Below are positions 50,396 through 59,270 of a stretch of 64,000 nucleotides of DNA, one piece after another. Each line of letters starts with the position of its first letter. Position 1 is the stretch's first letter. Source of the stretch: Lacinutrix sp. Bg11-31 (lineage in GTDB: Bacteria > Bacteroidota > Bacteroidia > Flavobacteriales > Flavobacteriaceae); contig NZ_CP025118.1 of the NCBI RefSeq assembly GCF_002831665.1, positions 62,001 to 126,000 on the forward strand, written 5' to 3'. Under the pieces are notes generated by a model. The model was not told the origin of the DNA and did no database searches. It saw only the letters and a program-made list of their open reading frames with translations. The position numbers were made by a program, and so were the translations under genes.

Positions 50396-51558
50396 TGCCA
50401 AAAATATTAGTAATAGAAGACGAAGCAGCGATTAGAAGAGTTTTAATAAAAATTCTTTCTGAAGAAAATGATAAATATCAAGTCTTTGAAGCCGAAGATG
50501 GTTTGGCAGGAATAGAAAGAATTAGAAAAGAAGATTTCGATTTGATCCTTTGCGATATTAAAATGCCAAAAATGGATGGTGTTGAAGTCTTAGAAGCCGT
50601 AAAAAAGATAAAACCAGAAATACCAATGGTCATGATCTCTGGTCACGGAGATTTAGACACAGCAGTAAACACAATGCGTTTAGGTGCATTCGATTATATT
50701 TCTAAGCCACCAGATTTAAACCGTTTATTAAATACGGTTCGTAATGCATTAGACAGAAAAGAACTGGTTGTAGAGAATAAAATTCTTAAAAGAAAAGTTA
50801 GTAAAAAGTACGAAATGATTGGAGAAAGCGATGGAATTTCTCAAATTAAAGATATAATAGATAAAGTAGCACCAACAGATGCTCGTGTATTAATTACAGG
50901 TCCAAATGGAACAGGTAAAGAGCTAGTAGCACATTGGCTACACGAAAAAAGTGCACGTGCAAAAGGACCTATGATAGAGGTAAACTGTGCAGCAATACCA
51001 AGTGAGCTTATTGAAAGTGAATTGTTTGGTCATGTAAAAGGAGCTTTTACAAGTGCGGCAAAAGACAGAGCAGGTAAATTTGAAGCCGCAAATGGAGGAA
51101 CCATTTTTTTAGACGAAATTGGAGATATGAGCCTATCTGCCCAAGCAAAAGTACTACGTGCATTACAAGAAAGCCGTATACAACGTGTAGGTAGCGATAA
51201 GGATATTAAAGTAGATGTTCGTATTGTTGCAGCAACAAATAAAAACTTAAAAAAGGAAATTGCAGATGGTAGATTTCGTGAAGATTTATACCACAGACTA
51301 GCAGTAATACTTGTTAAAGTTCCAGCACTTAACGATAGAAGGGACGATATTCCATTATTAATAAAACATTTCGCTAAGAAAATCTCTAACGAACAAGGTA
51401 CAGTAGAAAAGAAATTTTCGGCAAAAGCCATAAAATTATTACAAGAATACGATTGGACAGGAAATATTAGAGAGTTAAGAAATGTTATTGAACGTTTAAT
51501 AATTCTTGGAGGAGTAGAAGTAAGTGTTCAAGATGTAAAACTATTTGCTAGTAAATAG
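50395..51558 (+). CDS. Sigma-54-interacting response regulator lacking a DNA-binding domain
   Basis: The 387-residue protein has an N-terminal receiver with phospho-acceptor D54 (LILCDIKMPKMDG) and a AAA+ domain with Walker A GPNGTGKE (169-176). The sigma-54 contact loop reads GAFTSA (216-221) instead of GAFTGA, and FLDEIGDMSLSAQAKVLR is Walker B and switch. The protein ends about 20 residues after the AAA+ lid; the Fis-type helix-turn-helix of NtrC is missing. It must therefore act without DNA tethering or through a partner. It is the last gene of the ABC-MscS operon. No sensor kinase is adjacent. Confidence 0.92.
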   Translation: MPKILVIEDEAAIRRVLIKILSEENDKYQVFEAEDGLAGIERIRKEDFDLILCDIKMPKMDGVEVLEAVKKIKPEIPMVMISGHGDLDTAVNTMRLGAFDYISKPPDLNRLLNTVRNALDRKELVVENKILKRKVSKKYEMIGESDGISQIKDIIDKVAPTDARVLITGPNGTGKELVAHWLHEKSARAKGPMIEVNCAAIPSELIESELFGHVKGAFTSAAKDRAGKFEAANGGTIFLDEIGDMSLSAQAKVLRALQESRIQRVGSDKDIKVDVRIVAATNKNLKKEIADGRFREDLYHRLAVILVKVPALNDRRDDIPLLIKHFAKKISNEQGTVEKKFSAKAIKLLQEYDWTGNIRELRNVIERLIILGGVEVSVQDVKLFASK

Positions 51559-51574
51559 TTTGTTTTAATAAAAC

Positions 51575-52792
51575 TTAGATTCCAAACTGAATTCCAAATC
51601 CAGTTTGGATATCTGGAATATTTATAGCAGTAAAATCTTGTTGAAGATAAAAACTTAGGGTTATAGTTTTTTTAGTGTAAGAATATACTAAAGACCAATA
51701 GTCATTATTTTTGTACAAATTTGTTGCTCCATGTCCCCAAGAATTAAAGGCTAGAGGGTCTCTAATTGCAACTATATACTCAAGTTCCTCTTTTTTATTT
51801 AAACTTGTTTGAATATAAAAAATCACCCCAAAATTATGAATATTACTTCTCTTAGTTCTAAAACTGTATTCTAATGCCGATTCAGAATTTGCTAAAAAAT
51901 CGTTTGTCCCATATTGAAGATTATCACTTTTAAAGTTAGCTAAAGCCTTCCTTAAAACACCTAAACTAGTTCCAATATTAAAATTACTTCTATTATTTAT
52001 TACAAATGTTTTTAAAGCATTTCCAGATAAACCAAAATCTAAAGAAGAATTGCTTTTAGATAAATTAACACCTAAATGTGCGCCAAAGTTAACAGAGAAT
52101 AATCTGTTTTTACTTCTTAATGTTTCAGGATAATAGTAATATGCAGTTTCTAAGCCAGTAGCAAAAATATTACCATTGTCAACTTTTGAACTGTTTCCAT
52201 TTCTATCAGTATATTCTATACCTGCTTGCTCTAGCCCAAAAACTTTTCTGTCAAATGGGTCTTCACCACCAGCAATGTTACTATGAAAACTTTCAACAAA
52301 TTTGTCGCCTGTTAATATTGTAAATGGTAATTTTCCTTTAGTTAATACAAAGGCTCTAAATCCAATTTGTAGTTCGTGCTTTTCAGCGAGTTTAAAATTT
52401 ATTTTACCTCGTAAACCTTTTATAACACCGTCATTTTTTGTGCTAAAAGAATCTTTTGCATAAGAATTATCTTCAAACCCATTATGTGATTGATCCCAAT
52501 TATAACCTCTGGCAATTGCTCTGTCAGATTCATTTTTAGGAATGTAAACTTTTATCCCAGGAGACCATACATTACCACTTTCTAAACTCAATGAAATCGT
52601 TTTGTTTTTTGAAACCTTTGAGTTAAAATGACCTTGTAGTCTAGAAAAGTAGACGCCAAAAGTATGAGTAGATAAAATACTAGGTTTAGTAATATTATCT
52701 TTAATATAGGGCTCTATGTTGCTATTCTCTTGAGAAAAAATAGATTGACATAGCAATAAAAAAAATGAAAGAAAAAGATAGAGTTGCTTCAT
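51575..52792 (-). CDS. Outer-membrane beta-barrel, hypothetical
   Basis: The 405-residue protein has a signal peptide (LYLFLSFFLLLCQSIFSQ) and a barrel-like sequence with strands such as HTFGVYFSRLQGHF, RLFSVNFGAHLGVNLS and LSFYLQQDFTAI, ending in TGFGIQFGI. I do not recognise its family. It is convergent with the regulator gene, with 16 bases between stops, and divergent from the PPK2 gene. A role in the outer membrane is likely; its ligand is unknown. Confidence 0.68.
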   Translation of the reverse strand: MKQLYLFLSFFLLLCQSIFSQENSNIEPYIKDNITKPSILSTHTFGVYFSRLQGHFNSKVSKNKTISLSLESGNVWSPGIKVYIPKNESDRAIARGYNWDQSHNGFEDNSYAKDSFSTKNDGVIKGLRGKINFKLAEKHELQIGFRAFVLTKGKLPFTILTGDKFVESFHSNIAGGEDPFDRKVFGLEQAGIEYTDRNGNSSKVDNGNIFATGLETAYYYYPETLRSKNRLFSVNFGAHLGVNLSKSNSSLDFGLSGNALKTFVINNRSNFNIGTSLGVLRKALANFKSDNLQYGTNDFLANSESALEYSFRTKRSNIHNFGVIFYIQTSLNKKEELEYIVAIRDPLAFNSWGHGATNLYKNNDYWSLVYSYTKKTITLSFYLQQDFTAINIPDIQTGFGIQFGI

Positions 52793-52854
52793 ATTAGAGT
52801 TTGAAGGTGCTAAAGTATGGAATCTTCATTATATTTAATGCATATTTATAATTC

Positions 52855-53733
52855 ATGAAGAAAATCACAATAGCAGACCATAAAATAATATCAAAAATTA
52901 AGTTGTCTAACTTACCATCAATTCTAGACTTAGAAACAAATGATGACGATATTAAAAAGGAACTAAAAAAAGTTAGAAAAAAATTAGGGAAACTTCAAGA
53001 CACGCTTTATGCACATGGGAAGTATTCTATTTTAGTATGTTTACAAGGCATGGATACCTCTGGAAAAGACAGCCTAATTCGTGAAGTTTTTAAAGATTTC
53101 AATGCACGCGGTGTTGAGGTTATGAGTTTTAAAGTACCAACAGAGTTAGAGTTAAAACATGATTATTTATGGAGACACTATTTAGCTTTGCCTGCGAGAG
53201 GAAAGTTTGGTGTTCATAATCGTACACACTACGAAAATGTATTAGTAACACGCGTACATCCTAATTATATTTTAGGAGAAAAACTACCAAATATTCATTC
53301 TGTAGAAGACGTAAATGATAAATTTTGGGATACACGCTTCAACCAAATAAATAATTTCGAAAAACATCTGGCCGAAAACGGAACCCTAATCTTCAAGTTC
53401 TTCATGAACCTCTCAAAAGACGAACAAAAACGTAGATTATTACGTCGTTTAGACCTAAAACAAAAAAACTGGAAGTTCTCAGCAGGCGATTTAAAAGAAC
53501 GTAAACTTTGGGATAATTATATGGATTGCTACCAAGACGCCATCAATAGAACTAGTAAAGAACACGCGCCATGGTTTAATATTCCAGCAGATAATAAACC
53601 AGCAGCAAGATTAGCAGTCGCAACTATTTTGTACAATACATTAAAAGAGTATAAAGACATTAAAGAACCAGAATTAGACGACAAAACAAAGGCTAATCTG
53701 CATTTATATAAAGAACAATTAAATAACGAGTAA
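52855..53733 (+). CDS. ppk2: Polyphosphate kinase 2 family protein
   Basis: The 292-residue protein has the PPK2 fold, transferring phosphate between polyphosphate and nucleotides. Walker A is GMDTSGKD (65-72), followed by SFKVPTELELKHDYLWRHYLALPARG with the conserved PT-x-x-E-x-x-HD-Y-LWR and the lid basic residues (FNRTHYENVLVTRVHP-like). The Walker B region is TLIFKFFMNLS. KRRLLRRL and WKFSAGDLKERKLWDNYM are typical. The subclass (AMP-, ADP- or GDP-directed) cannot be assigned with confidence; its size suggests class I or III. Transcribed alone. Confidence 0.92.
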   Translation: MKKITIADHKIISKIKLSNLPSILDLETNDDDIKKELKKVRKKLGKLQDTLYAHGKYSILVCLQGMDTSGKDSLIREVFKDFNARGVEVMSFKVPTELELKHDYLWRHYLALPARGKFGVHNRTHYENVLVTRVHPNYILGEKLPNIHSVEDVNDKFWDTRFNQINNFEKHLAENGTLIFKFFMNLSKDEQKRRLLRRLDLKQKNWKFSAGDLKERKLWDNYMDCYQDAINRTSKEHAPWFNIPADNKPAARLAVATILYNTLKEYKDIKEPELDDKTKANLHLYKEQLNNE

Positions 53734-53740
53734 CCAATTC

Positions 53741-53760
53741 CTGTGCAGGCAGGAACCTTA
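53741..53760. repeat. Small TTCCTG hairpin unit
   Basis: TTCCTG-TGCAGG-CAGGAA is a short inverted repeat, followed by CCTTAT. It belongs to the same loose family as those near 15.71 and 61.51 kb and lies directly before the second copy of the structured element. Confidence 0.6.
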
Positions 53761-53773
53761 TAAATAATATTTT

Positions 53774-53862
53774 GGGCGTTACCACAAGGGTCGCGCTTTC
53801 ACTACTCGCTCTTTTTGCGAAAAGCAAAAAGGAGCTCAAACAAACCGTTTAATCGCTAACGC
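53774..53862. repeat. 89-bp structured dispersed element, copy 2
   Basis: It begins GGGCGTTACC and ends CGCTAACGC, with the same CACTACTCGCT core and AGCTCAAACAAACCGTTT as copy 1. The end arms GCGTTA/TAACGC and the inner stem CTCTTTTTGC/GCAAAAAGGAG have changed relative to copy 1 in both partners, so pairing is conserved. It ends only 7 bases before the start of the M28 peptidase gene. Confidence 0.85.
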
Positions 53863-53869
53863 ACTCACC

Positions 53870-55267
53870 ATGAAACTAAAATTCTTAATAGCAGTTCTTT
53901 TCTTATCAGCAAACGTGTTTGCACAAAACGATAAAGAAACCGTAAAAACCATTTATAGTCAATCGTTAACAAATGGGCAGTCTTACCAATGGCTAGATTA
54001 TTTGTCAAACCAAATAGGAGGAAGATTGTCAGGTTCTGTAAATGCAGAAAAAGCAGTGCAATACACAAAGTTAGAACTAGAAAAACTAGGTTTAGATAAA
54101 GTATGGCTTCAAGAAGTTATGGTGCCTAAATGGGAACGTGGCGAAAAAGAAGTTGGTTATTTCGAAACCTCTGGAAAAAAATTTAATGTAAATATTTGTG
54201 CACTTGGAGGATCAGTAGCAACTGCATCAACAGGATTAAAAGCGAAAGTAATAGAAGTAAAAAGTTTCGAAGAATTAGCAGCACTTGGAACTAGCGTAAA
54301 AGGAAGAATAGTATTTTTTAATGGCGCTTTAAATCCAGAACTAATACACACATTCGAAGCTTATGGAGGGTGTTCAAAACAACGTTATGCAGGAGCTTAC
54401 GAAGCAGGGAAACTTGGTGCAGTTGGTGTAATTGTACGTTCTTTAAATTTACGTCAGGACAATTTGCCACACACAGGAAGTATGGGATATTTAGATTTAC
54501 CTAACAACCAACGCGTACCTTCTGCAGCAATAAGTACTAACGATTCTAATGCGCTTTCAGAAGCCTTAAAAAAGGATGCAAACTTAGAATTCTACTTCAA
54601 ACAAAGTTGCGAGCAATTTGAAGACGTATTATCTTATAACGTTATTGGTGAAATTACTGGTAGCGAATTCCCTAACGAATATATGGTAGTTGGTGGACAT
54701 TTAGATTCTTGGGATCTTGGAGACGGTTCGCATGATGATGGAGCAGGAGTAGTACAATCTATGGATGTTGTAAGATTGTTAAAAGAAAGCGGTATAAAAC
54801 CAAAACGTACCATTCGTGTTGTCCTTTTCATGAACGAAGAAAATGGATTACGTGGAGGTAAAAAATATGCTGAAGAAGCAAAACGTAAAAATGAAAATCA
54901 TGTATTTGCACTAGAAAGCGACTCAGGAGGTTTTTCACCAAGAGGTTTTAGTTTCGATTGTAGCGATGCTAACCTAAATAAAGTATTAAGTTGGGAACCA
55001 TTATTTAAACCCTATTTAATTCACTATTTCGAAAAAGGATATAGTGGAGCAGATATAGGCCCTTTAAAAAACGATAATATTGTTTTAGCAGGATTACGTC
55101 CAGATTCTCAGCGTTATTTCGATCATCATCATGCAGCAAACGATACTTTCGATGCTGTTAATAAAAGAGAACTTGAGCTTGGTGCAGCAACCATGACGAG
55201 TTTAATTTATCTCTTCGATAAATACGGAACAACTACTATTTCAGATAAAAAAGAAATAAAAGATTAA
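53870..55267 (+). CDS. M28-family zinc metallopeptidase with PA-type insertion
   Basis: The 465-residue protein has a signal peptide (FLIAVLFLSANVFAQ) and an M28 aminopeptidase/carboxypeptidase Q-like layout. A protease-associated domain lies in roughly residues 95-215, then the dizinc catalytic domain. Zinc ligands and catalysis are visible in VVGGHLDSWDLGDGSHDDGAG (His, Asp, Asp), LFMNEENGLRG (Glu pair), ALESDSGGFSP, and the late YFDHHHAANDT (His). It is probably an exported exopeptidase. It is preceded by the structured repeat, ending 7 bases before the ATG. Confidence 0.92.
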   Translation: MKLKFLIAVLFLSANVFAQNDKETVKTIYSQSLTNGQSYQWLDYLSNQIGGRLSGSVNAEKAVQYTKLELEKLGLDKVWLQEVMVPKWERGEKEVGYFETSGKKFNVNICALGGSVATASTGLKAKVIEVKSFEELAALGTSVKGRIVFFNGALNPELIHTFEAYGGCSKQRYAGAYEAGKLGAVGVIVRSLNLRQDNLPHTGSMGYLDLPNNQRVPSAAISTNDSNALSEALKKDANLEFYFKQSCEQFEDVLSYNVIGEITGSEFPNEYMVVGGHLDSWDLGDGSHDDGAGVVQSMDVVRLLKESGIKPKRTIRVVLFMNEENGLRGGKKYAEEAKRKNENHVFALESDSGGFSPRGFSFDCSDANLNKVLSWEPLFKPYLIHYFEKGYSGADIGPLKNDNIVLAGLRPDSQRYFDHHHAANDTFDAVNKRELELGAATMTSLIYLFDKYGTTTISDKKEIKD

Positions 55268-55347
55268 GAATTTGTAAGAAAAACACGCAACCTTTTAACT
55301 TTTTTTGCATCTAATAATAAATTGCTAACCAACAAAATTATTAGATT

Positions 55348-56718
55348 ATGAAAAAGAAACTAACATTTGTTTTTGCAACAACACTTTTACTATTTACATT
55401 TTTTGCTTGTAATAGTGACGACGATGTCAACAACCAAGAAGAAACAGTAAATATAGTAACAGAAGAAAATTTACCAGATATTATAAGAGCGCTATCCAAT
55501 ACAAATTATAGAGTTGAAGCTAGTGGAGATATGGGTATTGCTTGGTCTCAACAAATACAAAAACTTCAATATAATGATGAAACAAGATACATACCCAGAC
55601 AAGGAGAGGTTGATAATATTTGGAGTAGCTTATATTCTAGAATAGATGATATAGAAGCACTTATTAATTATGCAGAAGCAAATGATAATGACAACTTAAA
55701 AGCAACAGCTTTAGTTTTAAAAGTTTACACTTTTGCATTAATAACAGATTTGTTTGGAGATGTACCATATTTTGAGGCTTCTATCAGTGATACTCCTGCA
55801 TATGATTTACAAGAAACAATATATGGAGAGTTAATTTCTACATTAGAGCAATCTAATCAACTCTTTAATACAACAGATGTTATTAACTCTAATTTTGATG
55901 TGCTTTATCAAGGAGACGCTAACAAATGGAAACGTTTCTCAAATTCATTAAAATTTAAAATTTTAATGAGAGCATCTAATAATCTTTCTGTTAATGCACA
56001 GTTACAAGAACTTATAGATAATGGTAATTTATTTAATGCTAACACAGAGGAAGCTAAATATAATTATTCTGGAATAGGAGATGATAAAAACCCAATACAT
56101 GAGACTATTGTTGAGGGAGAAAGACACGAGTACAGATCAAGTGCAGTTTTGTTTTCTCATTTAAATAATGGTTTAGATCCAAGAACATCAAAAATGATTG
56201 GTTTAAACCAAAATGGCGAGTATGTTTTTGGAGGATTTGATGGTTTAATATCACCTATAGCAGAACTCTACTTAAGAGCCGATGCTCCAGGTTATTTTTT
56301 GTCGTATTCTGAGTTAGAATTCTTAATAACAGAAGCTGCTTATAAAGGATACATTAATGTACCAGTTGAATCTCACTATAACGCAGGTGTTATGGCTTCG
56401 TTTAAAGCAAATGAGTTAACTAATGATGAAGCCTTAAGTTTTTTATCAACTAATCCATACGATTCTTCAAATGCATTAGAACAAATAGGTATTCAAAAAT
56501 ACTTAGCATTATTTTGCCAAGGTTTCGAAGCTTGGACAGAGTATCGAAGAACTGGATTCCCAGAATTAATACCACCAGTGGATGCTGTTCTTGATCAAGT
56601 TCCATCGCGTTTAAACTACCCAATTTTTGAGCAGACTACTAATACAGTTAATTATAACCAAGCAGTTTTGTCTCAAGGAGAAGATAATTTAATAACACCA
56701 TTATGGTGGCAAGAGTAG
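55348..56718 (+). CDS. SusD/RagB-like lipoprotein (SusD-like_2 type), orphan
   Basis: The 456-residue protein has a lipoprotein signal ending TFFAC (Cys at residue 21) and an acidic export tail (NSDDDVNNQEE). The TPR-rich SusD fold follows, with LKATALVLKVYTFALITDLFGDVPYFEA, YQGDANKWKRFSNSLKFKILMR and IQKYLALFCQGFEAWTEYRRTGFPEL. SusD proteins sit on SusC TonB-dependent transporters and capture nutrients. No susC gene is nearby: the preceding gene is an M28 peptidase. The partner must therefore be elsewhere, or it acts with a peptidase in peptide uptake. Confidence 0.9.
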   Translation: MKKKLTFVFATTLLLFTFFACNSDDDVNNQEETVNIVTEENLPDIIRALSNTNYRVEASGDMGIAWSQQIQKLQYNDETRYIPRQGEVDNIWSSLYSRIDDIEALINYAEANDNDNLKATALVLKVYTFALITDLFGDVPYFEASISDTPAYDLQETIYGELISTLEQSNQLFNTTDVINSNFDVLYQGDANKWKRFSNSLKFKILMRASNNLSVNAQLQELIDNGNLFNANTEEAKYNYSGIGDDKNPIHETIVEGERHEYRSSAVLFSHLNNGLDPRTSKMIGLNQNGEYVFGGFDGLISPIAELYLRADAPGYFLSYSELEFLITEAAYKGYINVPVESHYNAGVMASFKANELTNDEALSFLSTNPYDSSNALEQIGIQKYLALFCQGFEAWTEYRRTGFPELIPPVDAVLDQVPSRLNYPIFEQTTNTVNYNQAVLSQGEDNLITPLWWQE

Positions 56719-56746
56719 TAAATAAGTATAATGTTAAAATAAAAAT

Positions 56747-56771
56747 AAAAAAGAGGCATTGCCTCTTTTTT
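56747..56771 (+). terminator. Intrinsic terminator after susD-like gene
   Basis: AAAAAAGAGGC and GCCTCTTTTTT pair around ATT. It begins the 358-base gap that also holds a gene remnant and the end of a minus-strand gene. Confidence 0.85.
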
Positions 56772-56824
56772 ATTTTTATAGCTTTATTATATTATAATTT
56801 GAGGTCACTAACCTCAATAATTAT

Positions 56825-57021
56825 TTGTTTCTAGTTACTTTAGCGAATGCTCAAGAAACCAAAAAAGAGCTTACGTATTACGAATTTCCAAAGGATATAG
56901 AAAAATTTATATCAAGAACAATTGCAGCAAAACAAGCAGAAAATACTTTAAGAACGAGCAATGGTATTTGGCATTGTTAGGAACTGGCTTTGTTTTGAGG
57001 CGTTATAGAAAAACTCTATAA
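56825..57021 (+). pseudogene. Frameshifted remnant of a small exported protein
   Basis: One frame reads FLVTLANAQETKKELTYY, the end of a signal peptide and the start of a mature protein, and runs for about 45 codons to a stop after GIWHC. In another frame the same stretch continues QWYLALLGTGFVLRRYRKTL to a stop, a convincing C-terminal membrane helix with a basic tail. No start codon with a complete signal peptide is left. A frameshifted, 5'-truncated remnant explains both. It lies after the terminator of the SusD gene. Confidence 0.45.
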
Positions 57022-57076
57022 ACCCCTACGATGAATTGTTTTAATGGAACGGTTAAAAAATAGTTTGTTTCAAAAC

Positions 57077-57604
57077 CTATAATTCATCAATAGCATCAAT
57101 TTCTTCTAAAGACATTTTTTTGTTTTCTATCTCTTGAATATCATTCATTAGTTCAGCGTTATTCCAATACCCAAATTCTTCAACAATTTTACCTTTGTTA
57201 AATTGGTAGGTAATATGCACAGGAATAACAATGCCTTTATTGTTATCTTTTAAATTACCTTTCCATAATCCCCAAAAATTGACCCATTTTTTGCCGTTAT
57301 TGTCTTCAATCATTTCATACTCTCTGCTATCATCTTCATAAGCTCGAGTTGACATATAGCTATCATTTTTAGTAAAAAAAGCTTCTAAATCTTTAGCGCT
57401 TAAAACGTTTTTTCTTGTGTTGTAATAAACTTTTGCAGTATCTGCATAGTTCATGGCTAAACTATCCCAATTGTGTACATCGTAAAAAGCGATGGTTTGT
57501 TTTACAATTTCAATTTCTGGGGAATCTTGAGTGTAACGCTGTGTTGTATTCTTACAATTAAAGAGGAGCAAGCTTACACTTACTAATAAAATCAATTTTT
57601 TCAT
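57077..57604 (-). CDS. SnoaL/NTF2-like lipoprotein
   Basis: The 175-residue protein has a lipoprotein signal ending LLFNC (Cys at residue 17) and a cone-shaped NTF2/SnoaL-like domain. IEIVKQTIAFYDVHNWDSLAMNYADTAKVYYN is the first helix-strand pair, and VNFWGLWKGNLKD and HITYQFNKGKIVEEFGYWN are later strands. Such proteins are common in flavobacteria, some as ketosteroid isomerase-like enzymes, most unknown. The C-terminus is acidic (EEIDAIDEL). Transcribed alone; probably periplasmic or outer-membrane anchored. Confidence 0.78.
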   Translation of the reverse strand: MKKLILLVSVSLLLFNCKNTTQRYTQDSPEIEIVKQTIAFYDVHNWDSLAMNYADTAKVYYNTRKNVLSAKDLEAFFTKNDSYMSTRAYEDDSREYEMIEDNNGKKWVNFWGLWKGNLKDNNKGIVIPVHITYQFNKGKIVEEFGYWNNAELMNDIQEIENKKMSLEEIDAIDEL

Positions 57605-57770
57605 AATTTAAGATTTAGTAATTAAATAAATTAACCAATTATGGTTTAGACTTAACGCAGCTTTTGTAGGTAAATAATTTTTAATGATAAATAATTACAA
57701 ACTAGCGCATTACTAAAGATAATTAAAAAAAATAAGATTACCAATACGATAATAACATTAGAATTTGAAC

Positions 57771-57805
57771 AAATAAATAGCACTTCAATTTAAGTGCTAT
57801 TTATA
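57771..57805 (-). terminator. Intrinsic terminator of lysA
   Basis: AAATAGCACTT and AAGTGCTATTT flank CAATTT, with T-rich sequence on the minus-strand side. It directly follows the lysA stop. Confidence 0.85.
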
Positions 57806-57806
57806 G

Positions 57807-59033
57807 TTATGCTTTTTCTTTTTTAGGTTTTAGATCTATTTTAATTTGATTATTTATTATATCATCAAAAGTTTCTCGCTTTCTTATTAAATGTGCTTCT
57901 CCATTATGCCAAAGCACTTCTGCAGGACGATAACGAGAATTATAATTACTAGCCATAGAATAGCAATAAGCTCCAGCATTTTTAAAGGCTAAAATATCAC
58001 CTTCATTAATTTCAGAAATACGTCTATTATTTGCAAACGTATCTGTTTCGCATATATAACCAACCACACTGTAAAAACGTTCACGTCCTTTAGGATTAGA
58101 AATGTTTTCAATTTCATGTTGAGAACCATATAACATTGGACGTATTAAATGATTAAATCCAGAATCTATTTGTGCAAAAACAGTAGAAGTGGTTTGTTTT
58201 ACCACATTAACTTTTGCTAAAAACAGTCCAGCTTCGCTTACTAAAAACTTTCCTGGCTCAAAGGCTAAGGTTAATTCTTTTCCGTATTCCTTACAAAACT
58301 CATTAAAACGAGTGGATAATTTTTCTCCAAACTCTTCAATATTAGTTTCAATATCTCCAGGCTTGTATGGTACTTTAAAACCAGACCCAAAATCTATAAA
58401 CTCTAAATTTTTAAAGTTTTTTGCAGTTTCAAAAAGTATTTCACTTGCATAGATAAAAACATCTATATCTAAAATATCGCTCCCAGTATGCATGTGTATT
58501 CCGTTTATATTCATGTTTGTATTTTCAACAATACGCAGAATATGTGGAATTTGATGTATTGAAATACCAAATTTACTGTCTATATGTCCTACAGAAATGT
58601 TAGTATTTCCACCAGCCATAACATGTGGATTTATACGAATACACACAGGGATATCTGGATGTTTTGTGCCAAATTGCTCAAGTATCGATAGATTATCAAT
58701 ATTTATTTGGCAACCTAATATGGCTGCTTGCTCTATTTCTTCAAGAGAGACACCATTAGGTGTAAAAATAATATGTTCAGCTTTAAAACCAGCAGCTAAG
58801 CCTAATTGTACCTCTTGAATAGAAACAGTATCTAGCCCTGCTCCAAGAGATTTCATCAATTTTAAAATAGAAATATTCGAAAGTGCCTTTACGGCATAAT
58901 TTATTTTTACCTTTTTTACAGACTTAAAAGCAGACGTTAAACGTTTGTATTGTTGCGAAATGATTTCAGAATTATATACATAGACAGGACTTCCAAAGTC
59001 TTTTGCTATTTTAAGTAATTGCGTATTGGTCAT
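57807..59033 (-). CDS. lysA: Diaminopimelate decarboxylase
   Basis: The 408-residue PLP enzyme of alanine racemase fold decarboxylates meso-diaminopimelate to lysine, the last step of the pathway that includes dapD in this window. The PLP lysine is in NYAVKALSN near residue 48. HVGSQI is replaced by GIHMHTGSDI, EPGKFLVSEAGLF is the active-site EPGR-type loop, and VGYICETDTFA carries the conserved Cys from the partner subunit. AGAYCYSMASNYNSR is the C-terminal hallmark. A TATCTTTG -7 box lies 15 bases upstream. No leader-type lysine riboswitch is seen. Confidence 0.96.
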   Translation of the reverse strand: MTNTQLLKIAKDFGSPVYVYNSEIISQQYKRLTSAFKSVKKVKINYAVKALSNISILKLMKSLGAGLDTVSIQEVQLGLAAGFKAEHIIFTPNGVSLEEIEQAAILGCQINIDNLSILEQFGTKHPDIPVCIRINPHVMAGGNTNISVGHIDSKFGISIHQIPHILRIVENTNMNINGIHMHTGSDILDIDVFIYASEILFETAKNFKNLEFIDFGSGFKVPYKPGDIETNIEEFGEKLSTRFNEFCKEYGKELTLAFEPGKFLVSEAGLFLAKVNVVKQTTSTVFAQIDSGFNHLIRPMLYGSQHEIENISNPKGRERFYSVVGYICETDTFANNRRISEINEGDILAFKNAGAYCYSMASNYNSRYRPAEVLWHNGEAHLIRKRETFDDIINNQIKIDLKPKKEKA

Positions 59034-59048
59034 AAATTATTTTTTTAT

Positions 59049-59056
59049 CAAAGATA
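59049..59056 (-). promoter_or_regulatory. Bacteroidota -7 box (TATCTTTG) for lysA
   Basis: The minus strand reads TATCTTTG, exact to consensus, 15 bases before the lysA ATG, leaving a leader of about 10 bases. Confidence 0.6.
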
Positions 59057-59200
59057 TTTGTTTGTTTAAATTAATAAATTTTTACAACAAAATATTACAT
59101 ATTTAAACAGTTTGTTAATTATTTAACAAAATTAAAAAAGTAATAGTTCTTGATATTGTATTTTCATAATTAAATATTAGGGTAAGTTATTGTGATTATT

Positions 59201-59208
59201 TACTTTTG
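59201..59208 (+). promoter_or_regulatory. Bacteroidota -7 box (TACTTTTG) for sucC
   Basis: TACTTTTG matches TAnnTTTG and lies 62 bases before the sucC ATG. The resulting leader of about 55 bases is longer than for most genes here and contains the short inverted pair TTTCTG-TTTAAG-CAGAAA. Confidence 0.55.
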
Positions 59209-59270
59209 TAGCACTAAAATTTAATAGACTTTCTGTTTAAGCAGAAATTTAAATAAATCCATTAATAAAG

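Noticed and set aside
59034..59270. Lysine riboswitch upstream of lysA
   Set aside because: The -7 box is 15 bases from the ATG, leaving no room for a leader aptamer, and no characteristic pairing was seen.
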